64,000 nucleotides of DNA, taken from NCBI GenBank assembly GCA_026686845.1, contig JAIVEN010000012.1:2482501-2546500 (forward strand), in the 5' to 3' direction. The position numbers and the translations under genes were made by a program. Position 1 is the stretch's first letter. Each line of letters starts with the position of its first letter. The DNA comes from Adenanthera pavonina (Eukaryota > Streptophyta > Magnoliopsida > Fabales > Fabaceae). Under the pieces are notes generated by a model, which saw only the letters and a program-made list of their open reading frames with translations, did no database searches and was not told the origin of the DNA. Positions 34,542 through 44,158 of the stretch are shown here, piece after piece.

Positions 34542-35461
34542 ATGTTGACGAGTGATTCTGCTACACTATATTGCGATCTGTCCTTGAGAAGGACAAACTT
34601 AATGGGACCAACTTTCTTGACTGGTTTAGGAACTTGAGAATTGTTCTCAAGTAGGAAAGAAAGTCATATGTCCTAGATGAACCCATTCCTGAGGAGCCTA
34701 CAGCCAATGCTCTAAGAGCCCAAAAGGATGCCTATAATAAGCATCTTAATGACTATGTGGAAGTTGGATGCCTGATGTTAACCACCATGATCATAGAACT
34801 TCAGAGAGATCTGGAACATATGGAGGCTTATGAGATGATAGGGCACCTCAAGGAAATGTTCCAATAACAGGCAAGGCAAGAAAGGTTTGAAACCACGAAA
34901 GTCTTATATTCCTGCAAAATGATTAAGGGTGCATCAGTTAGCTCTCATGTTTTGAAGATGAAAGGATACATTGATCACCTTGAAAGGCTCGGATTTCCCA
35001 TAACCCAGCAGTTAGCTATATATTTGATCTTAAACTCACTCCCGGAGAGTTATGACCAGTTTGTCATGAACTATAATATGAACAACATGGAGAAATCAAT
35101 TTCTAAACTGCATGCAATGCTTAAGACTACTGAGCAAAACATCAAGAAAAAGCCCAGCAGTGTTTTAATGGTTCAAAAAGGAAAAGGAATGAAAAAGAAA
35201 GGTAAGGATAAGGGAAAAGGAAAAGGCTCAGACACTAAGTCCAAGGAGCAAGACAGGCCCAAGCCCAACCCCAAACCTAAGCCTAATGCCAAGAAGGCAA
35301 AGCCTCCTAAGGAAGGACTCTATTTCTTTTGCAATGAACTCGGTTATTGGAAGAGAAACTGTGAGCTCTACAAGGAAGATCTAAAACAAATGAAGAATAG
35401 CGAGGCTATTACTTCAGGTATTTATGTTATAGAGATTAATCTTTCTACTTCTCCAACATGA
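34542..35461 (+). pseudogene. Copia gag, broken
   Basis: This is the capsid-like packaging protein. The early part (about 34585-34920) carries LNGTNFLDWFRNLRIVL, the usual plant copia gag start, then a stop in place of a codon after VLK and a second stop after MFQ near 34866. The open stretch 34919-35461 has SVSSHVLKMKGYIDHLERLG, LNSLPESYDQFV, a lysine-rich linker and a decayed zinc knuckle (FFCNELGYWKRNC), where the first Cys and the His of the CCHC box are both Tyr. Confidence 0.9.
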
Positions 35462-36739
35462 GTATTAGATATTGCATGTGGAACTCACATTTGTACAAAT
35501 GTGTAAGGTCTCAAAAGGAGTAAGAAGTTGAAAAAGGGCGACATAGACCTACAAGTCGGAAATAGAACAAGAGTTGCTACTTTAGCTGTAGGCACTTATG
35601 AATTAATTTTGCCTGGTGGCCTTTTGTTAATTTTGAACAATTGCTATTATGTTCCAGCTTTGAGTCAGAACATTGTTTCACTTTTTTATTTAGATGAGGA
35701 AGGATTAACTTCAATTATTGGGAATAAAAAATGTTCTATTTATTTTAATGACATCTTTTATGCAGATAAAGATTTGTGTGGTGGTCATTACTATTTGAAC
35801 CTTGAAGCTTCTAATAAGGAACATATCTATAACATATCTACCAAGAGGATCAAGTCAAACAATTTGAATCCGACCTACCTATGACATTGTTGTCTAGGCC
35901 ACATAAATTAGAAATGTATTTCAAAGCTCCATCAAGATGGACTTCTCAATTCATTTGATTTTAAATCATTAGACACTTGCGAATCTTATTTATTGGGAAA
36001 GATGACAAATGAACCTTTTACTGGACATAGTGCAAGGGCCACCAACTTGTTGGGCCTAATACATACAAATGTATGTGGTCCGTTAAGTACAATTGTCAGA
36101 AGTGGTCACTTGTACTTCATTACTTTTATATATGACTTTAGTAGATATGGATATATCTATCTAATGAGACATAAATCTGAATCTTTTGAAATGTTCAAAA
36201 TTTTCCAAAATGAGGTACAGAATCAACTTGAAAAATCTATTAAAGCACTTTGATCTAATCGAGGTGGTGAATATTTGAGCAAAGAATTTATTGACCATCT
36301 TAGAAATTGTGGAATTGTTTCACAATTAACTCCATTGGGAACACCACAATGGAATGATATTCCTGAACGAAGGAATCAAACCCTATTAGATATGATTCGA
36401 TCTATGATGAGTCAAACATATCTTCCACCATCCTTTTGGGGCTATGCATTAGAAACAGCTGTGTTCACACTAAATTGTGTTCCATCTAAGGCGGTTGAAA
36501 AGACCCCATATGAGATATGGACTAGAAAGAAGCCCAGTTTGTCTTTTCTCAAGATTTGGGGATGTGAGGCATATGTTAAGCAACAAGTCTCAGATAAGTT
36601 AGCACCTAAATCTATAAAATGTCTTTTTGTGGGGTATCCTAAGCAAACTAAGGGATACTACATCTGCATTCCCACTGAGAATAAAATGTTTATTGCTCAG
36701 AATAATATCTTTCTAGAAAAAGAGTTTGTTTCTAAATGA
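35462..36739 (+). pseudogene. Copia protease and integrase, broken
   Basis: The protease remnant VLDIACGTHICTN keeps the shape of LDTGCGSHIC but has lost the D-T-G triad. The integrase zinc region has its His pair (HCCLGH), but the later Cys pair reads CESY, one Cys short. The core 35993-36739 has LIHTNVCGP (first catalytic Asp changed to Asn), SNRGGEYLSKEFIDHL (second Asp changed to Asn) and IPERRNQTL with the Glu kept, 35 residues on. There is a stop just before the second motif. This enzyme would have inserted the element cDNA. Confidence 0.92.
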
Positions 36740-37079
36740 ACCAGTGGGAGTAAAATAAATCTTGAAGAAGTTAAAGACCGCAAAATCACATTTAGCCAGA
36801 GATGGAAGAACGAGAAGACTCACAACAAGTTGATGAGTCTACTCAAGTAACACAAGGCCCAAGAAGGTTTGATAGGACACGACATCAGCCTCAAAGATAT
36901 GGATTTCTTTTATCTGATAGTCATGATGTGTTGCTCTTAGATCATGAATAGCCAACCACCTATCAAGAGGCCATAATGGGATCTGACTCTAAAAAATGGT
37001 TGTATGCCATGAAGTCTGAGATGTAATCTATGCATGACAATCAGGTATGGACATTGATTGACCCAGCTGAAGGTGTAAA

Positions 37080-37690
37080 AACCATTAGGTGCAAATGGGT
37101 TTTTAAGAAGAAAACCAACATGGATGGCCAAGTGCATACCATGAAAGCATGATTGGTTACAAAAGGATTCAAGCAAACTCATGGTATAAACTATGATGAA
37201 ACCTTTTTGCCAGTCACCATGATTAAGTCTGTCAGGATCCTTCTTGTCATTACAAAGTACTATAATTACGAGATTTGACAGATGGATGTCAAAACAGCAT
37301 TCCTTACTGGAAAGCTACTTGAGGATGTATACATGACACAACCTGAGGGTTTTGTACGTCTAGAAGATTCTGCAAAGGTTTGCAAGCTTCAGAGATCCAT
37401 TTATGGATTGAAGCAAGCATCTAGTTGGAATCAACATTTTGACGAAGTAGTCAAAGAGTTTGGATTTATCCAAAATGTTGATGAATCTTGTGTTTACAAG
37501 AAAGTTAGTGAGAGCACAATCTATTTCTAGTGCTTTATGTTGATGACATCCTACTCATTAGGAATGACATTCCTACCTTGCAGAATGTCAAGACTTAGTT
37601 AGTAAAGTGTTTCTTAATGAAGGACTTAGGAGAAGCCACCTATATCCTAGGGATTAGAATCCATAGGGATAAATCTAAAGGCTTGGCTTA
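37080..37690 (+). pseudogene. Copia reverse transcriptase, frameshifted
   Basis: Blocks in order are IRCKWVFKKKTN, KGFKQTHGINYDETF..V, QMDVKTAFLTGKLLEDVYM, PEGFV, KLQRSIYGLKQAS and, one frame over, the catalytic LYVDDILL at about 37533-37556. The frameshift falls between YF and LVLYVDD near 37528. A stop lies before QMDVKTAF. The weakly coding stretch 36740-37080 between integrase and RT still holds linker fragments. Confidence 0.92.
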
Positions 37691-37717
37691 AGTCAATGTA
37701 TTTATATAGACAAAGTA

Positions 37718-38464
37718 TTGCATAGGTTCAGTATTCAAGATTCAATGAAGGGTTACATACCCATGTCTCATGGCATTAATCTCAGCAAACCTCAGTGTCC
37801 TTGTTCACGAGATGAGCGAGAACGCATGAGCAAGATTCCATATGCTTCGGCAATTGGATCTATAATGTATGCCATGTTGTGCACTCGACTGTATGTATCA
37901 TATGCCTTGAGCATGACTAGTGGATATCAGTCGGATCCAGGTGAGAATCACTGGACTGCTGTCAACAATATTTTGAAGTACTTAAGAAGGACTAAGGATG
38001 TATTCTTGGTGTATGGAGGATTAAAAGACGAGCTGGTTGCAAATGGTTACACAGATGCAAGTTTCCAATTTGACAAAGATGATTCAAGATCACAATCAGG
38101 ATTCCTATTTTGTTTGAATGGTAGAGCAGTTTGTTGGAAGAGTTCCAACCAAAGTACTGTAGCTGATTCTGCAACAGAAGCTGAGTACATAGCAGCATCA
38201 GATGTAGCTAAGGAAGCTGTTTAGATTAAGAAGCTCATCACTGAGCTTGGAGTGGTTCCTATTATCTCAAATCCGATAAATCTATTTTGTGACAACAACG
38301 ATGCAATAGCACAGGCTAAAGATCCTAGATCACATCAAAGAACCAAACACATACTAAGGCGATATCATCTCTTCAGAGAAATCATTGATAAGGGTGATAT
38401 AAAGATATGCAAAATACCAACTAATGACAATGTTGCTGATCCTCTTACTAAGCCGCTTGCATAG
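37718..38464 (+). pseudogene. Copia RNase H, nearly intact but with one stop
   Basis: The open stretch 37718-38224 holds YASAIGSIMYAMLCTRLYV, NILKYLRRTKDVFLVYGG, YTDASFQFDKDDSRSQSG and the acidic TEAEYIAASD site. A stop replaces a Trp-like codon after KEAV at 38222. The frame then continues 38252-38464 with LFCDNNDAIAQAKDP..HQRTKHI, ending ADPLTKPLA. The catalytic acids (TDAS, TEAE, CDN) are all present. It ends about 70 bases before the purine-rich tract and the 3' LTR. Confidence 0.92.
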
Positions 38465-38524
38465 ATAAAGCATGAGCATCATGTTAGGTCAATGGGTATT
38501 AGTACCTCAATGATTGGGCCTAGT

Positions 38525-38536
38525 AAAAGTGGAAAT
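38525..38536 (+). promoter_or_regulatory. Copia polypurine tract
   Basis: AAAAGTGGAAAT lies directly before the 3' LTR start. It primes the plus strand in copia elements. Confidence 0.6.
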
Positions 38537-40173
38537 TGTTGGAGATTGTACACCAGGCCAATCATTGTATTATGAATATTATATTTTATTATGAATAAAC
38601 AAGGTGTTTTTTCTTACATTATTGTATTGTTTGCATGTTTTTCTTTATAATAATATCCTTGGATAAATTATTTTATCCAAAATATCCCTAGTCAATAATC
38701 TTTGTGGGAACAATGATAAATTAAGGCTAGTATGATTTTGATTGACATTTAAGTGATAATTATGTATGAAGATACAAATTAAAATCATAAGCTCTTGCTA
38801 GAGAATAGGCACTGGATTGACTCGTCATGAGAGAGCGGCATGGATCAATTCATAAGCATATCTCATATATAACCATGTCACTAAGCCCTCAGACCAGAGA
38901 TCACCATGGCTTCCTACATAGGCAACACTATACTTTGGCATTGTCAAAAGTCACCTTTAATTGGGAGATCATAAAGGCTATGATTAGGCATAATGGAACT
39001 AGTGTGGAGGAAGATGAATGGTCAAGATGGAATATATCCCTCTAATTAATGGAGAGATATATCTGGGCCCCTCAATGAGTGTGATTGAGAAAATGCATGG
39101 CTGTGCTTGAATGGAAGAGTTTCCATTTGTTCTGTCAGTCTGCTCGGAGATTAAGAAAGTGATGGTCGAGTAAAATGAGGATGACGTTTCCATGCCTCAT
39201 ACTTGACCTATATGTCATGAGACAAAAGGGATATGATCGGGTTATATGATAAGTTGCATCGGATCAACGATCTCATATCATTTGGGGAGTCTCAATGTCT
39301 TGCTAAAGGTCACTTGTGACTTGTGGGCCCAATAGTGTTATTAGCCCATTGCCAACATCATATGGGCCTACAGGGTCACACACAAGAATGGGCGAACTAG
39401 AGCTAGGATATCCAGATTCATTGAATCTAAAATGTGTCTAGAGTCAATTAATTTAATGTTCAATTTAGGATGATAGAATTATATATATATATATATTAAA
39501 ATTCGAAATATATATATGTTTGATATATTATATATTTGATATATATGTCGAAATATATATAATGTTTAAATTGATTCAAATTAATTATTTTTAAATTTAA
39601 TTCTATAAGATAGATTTAAATTTAAACTAATAATCTAAATTTGATTTATATAATAAATTAAATCTAGATTTGATTCTGGATATATATTAGATAGTTAGTT
39701 TAAATTTAATCTATTAGATATATTTAAATTCAAACTAATCTATTTAATTAATATTTGATTTAGTTTAAATTATTGATTTAAATTAAACAAATACTGAATC
39801 CTATCTATATACTGATATAGACTAGGATACAGAATCAACAGAATTCAAACTACCCTAAAGAGAGAGTGATCGTGCACTCAGAAAGAAAAATTATATGGAC
39901 AAACGATGACTAGCAAAGGTGTACGGACTTGTATGGACCTCACAAGCAGAGGTGTTAGCACGCCATTCGAGTTGGATGCACTGTTCATGTGGATACCGGT
40001 AAAGGGAGTTGATCATATTAGTTCCTGGGGGTCCAACAAAATGAAAAAGAATACCAAGGGATGCACCGAATGTAAATTCTTTTTCTACATCTCAATCTAA
40101 ATAATGGTTGACGGATCCATGGGAGGGAATTTCTTATAATTTTTCCATTGCGTGTATAGTGAAATTCCCAATA
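38537..40173 (+). repeat. Copia 3' LTR
   Basis: 1637 bases, pair of 31233-32889, ending CCCAATA before the AAACT duplication. Confidence 0.95.
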
Positions 40174-41948
40174 AAACTTTACACACATTTTTCTTGATCT
40201 TCTATTGCCTCTTGGAACCCTATAGCATTATTAAAATAAGTCTCAATCGAAGAATTACATTACTTGCTTCACAAAGTGACAAACTTGGCTTAAAATTTCA
40301 GTTTGTGATCTTTGAGGAAATTTTTGTACAACACACCTATTCCTACTTATTTTGGACCAAAAGAATCCATTTTTGAGGTCAAAATCTTGAAATCCCCTTT
40401 CTTTCTCAAAACCCTAAATAGGCAGAAAATTAACAAAATTGTAGAAAAATATTAACCCATCAAACTTTGAATCCAATGACAAATTCTTGAACCTTGAAGC
40501 CTATATATCCTTTTTCATGGATTGATTTTTGCATGGCCTCATTTTCTCTCTCTACTCCCTCTATAGCAGAAGCTTTCAGAGGTGATTTGGAGAAAAATAC
40601 TCTATAAAATACTACAATACTCAAGTAGATACAAGATAGTAACAAAAGAAACCTACCTCGAGAGTTTGATGGCCAAACTTTGTCTTCCTCTTCTTCCTTT
40701 CTCTCTTGGAGTTTCATGCCTTCTATCCCTTCTTACCCACTGTTTTTGTCATGAATATGGTTGAGGATGATGACCAAGATGGCTTAAAAAGATAAATATC
40801 TAATAATAAATAAGTTTAGTTAATAATTATAGTAACTTGGGTTACTTTTACTAAAAACTTTTGCAAAAATTCCCTTTGTGTCCTAATGAGTATTTCAGAC
40901 ATGCTCCACCTCATTTTCTGGCAAAAAATTGCTTTAATAACTTTTATGGACTAATATATCCATTACCGATTGAATTTACTCATACCAATTAAGTATTTTT
41001 GCTGAAATTGTCATTAAATTAGTACAAGATTATCCAAAAATTATTTTTGGTTCAAAATATTATCTCAACCCAAAATATATTTTACTGAGGTCCAATCATT
41101 GTTCTTAAATTAGTACTGTCTTTTCTTGCAGTTTAATAATAAGACTTTAATGCCCAATAAATATTATATTCATCTCATTAAATTCTAAACATTATTCCAT
41201 TGAGTTTAGCTCATCCAGAGCTTCCATTAGGTTATGAAAATTTATAGTTTTTAAAACTTTTAAGTCCTTTTTCATAATTTTACCCAGGGGCTAAAATGAA
41301 TAAAACTCTTTATTTCAAGGATTATTTTGCATAGAATTCTCATTCTTTAGGGCAAAAATATAATTTTTTCATATTTCTTCTAACCTGAAAAATGGCCGTT
41401 TTACTTTTTCCTTTTCTTTCTGTGTCTTTCTGTTTTCACTGATTCTTTGTTCATTTTATGATATCAGTATTTTTCCCCTTGAGCTTAAATGAAATTTCCA
41501 CATTTTACTTCTAATCTAGGAAAATCACCTTTTGCCCTAAGTTGGGTCAAAAATGTAATTATCCATTCTTCTATGTACTTTTTGGTAATTTTTCCCAAAG
41601 ATCAATTATTTTTATTTCTTTTTTTCTATTCACAATAACTTTCAAATTAATCTATCTCTTAATCTAGATCTCTCAGTGATGCAATACTTATAGCATTGCG
41701 CTTAACTCGAGACAAGTTTTCATTCAAGCAGTATATAGCATACCTTTCGAGGTAAATTATGGAATTCATTTTTATTTTGAACCTTATGAAAAATTAATTC
41801 CAATTAAGAATTAAACATAACCTCTTCTAAAAACAATATGAGAAATTAATTAATTCCTTCTAGAGACTGGGCATGCAACTTCCTTATTTCACTTCCGTTC
41901 CTCTCTTTTCAAGCATTTTATGGCATCATGTAAAAATAGGGATATACA

Positions 41949-42400
41949 TCTTACACATTATCTTTCATAGAAGGCTCCTTTGGCTCATTATCAATATCAA
42001 TTCTAACTTTTTCCTCTTTCACTCTATCTTGATCCTCCTCAATATCAATGATCACTTCATCTGTCTTTTGGTTAACAACTTGAGGTTGAGATGCTATCTT
42101 TTCATTCTCTCTTGGGTTAGGGATAGTGTCACTAGGAAGTCCTCCTTGCTTCATAGAATTGTCTGTATATGTCAATTTCCCTACTTGTACTTCTAAATTC
42201 TTGGTAGCTGACTCATGGAGAGCAAAAGCAGCCTTAGTCTCAGCGGTTGATGTTTCTTGGTTGGCTAAAATTTCAGCTAACATCTTTTCCATTTTACATT
42301 ACATTTCTTGCATTGGCACTTGCTGCTTTATGAGTTCTTGAAAACCAGGGGGAATCATTGGTCCAAGCCCAATTGAAGAAGTTTTGGTGAATCATAGGTT
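41949..42400 (-). pseudogene. G2 gag C-terminal part
   Basis: On the minus strand the sequence reads GPMIPPGFQELIKQQ, then after a stop MEKMLAEILANQETSTAETK, ATKNLEVQVGKLTYTDNSM, then GGLPSDTIPNPRENEK, the usual Gag C-terminus of Athila/Tat-type elements. It reaches the TCTTA duplication of LTR A4 and resumes at 30218. The stop at its left end comes from a single C-to-T change in the duplicated five bases. The zinc-knuckle part expected upstream is missing, replaced by the Sirevirus/A5 debris. Confidence 0.75.
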
Positions 42401-42479
42401 TGTATTAAACTTTGCCCTTAGCTCCAAGAAAAGTTTTGGTGATTTCTCCACCCTAAATTGTAAGTCTAAGAGAAAGGAT

Positions 42480-44102
42480 TGTTCTGCTGGATTGAGAAGC
42501 AAGAAGAAAACAATGCAGATAGTACTTTTGTTTTGCATGCCTTGGTTGATTATATGTTTCAATGTAAGGTGACATATTATTTTTCTTTCTATTATTCTCA
42601 GCATGCACAAAATGTCTCATATATGCATTCTAGTTTTTCTTCCTAATCTTTTCCTTGACAGCACATGGATCATAGCCAAGACCAGCTTTTTCTTGTGATA
42701 TTCTTTGGCTCCCCATCAAAGCAAACAACATATCTTTACCTCGAGCAAGCCTAGACATACTTTTCACTAAATATTCATTAGTTTGCTTCAATTCTATGCA
42801 TGATTCACAGCAAGCAGATTCAGCAGAAGGTAAATAAGTAATTTCAGAAATGTTACTTTGAGATTCTAGTTTATTAATCTTTTTCTTTGCTAGTTTTAGT
42901 TCTTTAGCAACTTTAATAAACTCATCATGAAGCTCATGAAATACATCCAGTAATTCAGAATAGGAAGGTTCAGATTCATATACCTCTTCCTCTTGATCAC
43001 TGCTGCATGGGAGTTCAGCTTCTTCAGAAGCAAGTGCCATCAAACAAATGTTGGCAATCTCATCTTCATCTTCTTCATCCTCATCTGAGCTGTTGCCCCA
43101 GATTGATGAGATGTAGGCTTTCTTCTTCTTCCCTTTGTCAGCAGCTTTCTTTTCTTTCTCTTGCTTCTTTAGGAATTGAGGACAATCCCATTTGATGTAT
43201 CCCTGCTTCTTGCACTCATAGCAAGTCACAAGTTCTTTTGCCTCTCTCCTGCTCTCTCTAGCTGCTCCCTTCTTGAAGATTCTCTTGTTTCTCTTCTTGC
43301 TGTAGAATCTTCTGAATTTTCTGACCATCATAGCCAGAGTTTCTTCATCTAGCTTGTCTCCTTCGTTAGATTCTTCTTCCTTTTCTTCAGCAATTTTAAG
43401 GGCAAGGCCTTTCTTCTTTCTGTCCTGTCCAACTTCCTCGAGAGCTTTCATTTTTCCTTCATACTCCTCAAGGCTACCGAAGAGAGCTGTGACAGAGGCC
43501 ATTGATTCTCCTCTGGCTTCCTATATTGCTGTCACCTTGGGCTGCCATTCCACAGGGAGAGCTCTGAGAATCTTTCTTACCTTTTCAGATTGAGTGTACT
43601 CCTTTCCCAGGCTCTTCAGTTAATTCACAATGAGAGTGAATCTCCTTTGTAGCTGCTTTACAGTTTCTCCTTCAGTCATTCTGAAGCTTTCATACTCTCC
43701 AATGTATGTGTTTAGTATGTTCTCCCTGACCCCAGTTGTTCCTTCATGTGCAATCTGCAGAGTGTCCCACATTCCTTTAGCAGTGGAGCATTGTGAGACT
43801 CTGTAAAATTCGTCTTGGTTCAAGGCACTGACTAAACAATGTTTTGCCTTGAAATTTAGCAAGACTCTCCTTCTGTCTTCTTCATTCCACTCTGCTTCTG
43901 GCTTCTCGTTGTATTTTCCATCATCTGTTAGGGCCATAGGGACGAAATCTCCTTTCTTAATGACTGACCAGATATCAAGATCAATTGATTGGAGATAGAT
44001 TTGCATCCTCATCTTCCAGTACCCATAAAGTTCTCCACTGAAGCCAGGTGGTCTATTTGTGTTGTTCCCTTCTGGTAGTATGCTTTCACCAAAGCCGGCC
44101 AT
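42480..44102 (-). pseudogene. Sirevirus gag, broken by two stops
   Basis: The ATG at 44102 gives MAGFGESILPEGN, then RPPGFSGELYGYWKMRM, then VIKKGDFVP and AKGMWDTLQIAHEGT, which is the UBN2-type gag domain. A stop after IVN near 43618 and one near 43520 precede the second half. There a zinc knuckle reads CYECKKQGYIKWDC, with the His changed to Tyr. Then come an acidic SSDEDEEDEDE run, a coiled-coil-like stretch (KELKLAKKKINKLE) and SQRISQEKAGLGYDP, a phrase typical of Sirevirus gag. A later piece (NQPRHAKQKYY) runs on to about 42500. Confidence 0.9.
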
Positions 44103-44138
44103 TTTAATTCCCGGACTGTGAGATCCTTTGATTGGGAA

Positions 44139-44155
44139 TCAGGGCTCTGATACCA
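44139..44155 (-). promoter_or_regulatory. Sirevirus primer-binding site
   Basis: Minus-strand TGGTATCAGAGCCCTGA, a perfect initiator tRNA-Met match over the usual core, a few bases after the LTR end. Confidence 0.9.
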
Positions 44156-44158
44156 CTT

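Larger units (their letters stand above)
31233..40173 (+). mobile_element. Complete but dead Ty1/copia element in LTR A4
   Basis: The 8941-base element has two LTRs (31233-32889 and 38537-40173), a perfect AAACT duplication (31228-31232 and 40174-40178), a primer-binding site, gag, protease, integrase, RT and RNase H in copia order, and a purine-rich tract before the 3' LTR. The LTR ends are TGTTGG and CCAATA, giving an unusual TG..TA terminus. The LTRs differ at roughly one base in ten over the first 280 bases by eye, so it is not recent. Stops and frameshifts in every domain make it non-functional. Confidence 0.95.
30219..41948 (-). mobile_element. Solo LTR A4 (family A), split by a complete copia element
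   Basis: It begins TGTAACACCTTAC and ends GGGATATACA. The flanks are TCTTG (30214-30218) and TCTTA (41949-41953). Without the copia element it is about 2.8 kb. On the minus strand it keeps the stem-loop (30934-30959), a TTGATAG/G acceptor, the ATGGTAAG start (30898) and a GAG/GTAGGT donor-like site near 40656. It lies in the G2 gag-protease frame. Confidence 0.85.

Noticed and set aside
40460..40764. Overlapping open frames on both strands in LTR A4
   Set aside because: They fall in the predicted exon/donor part of the LTR and have no counterpart in other A copies.
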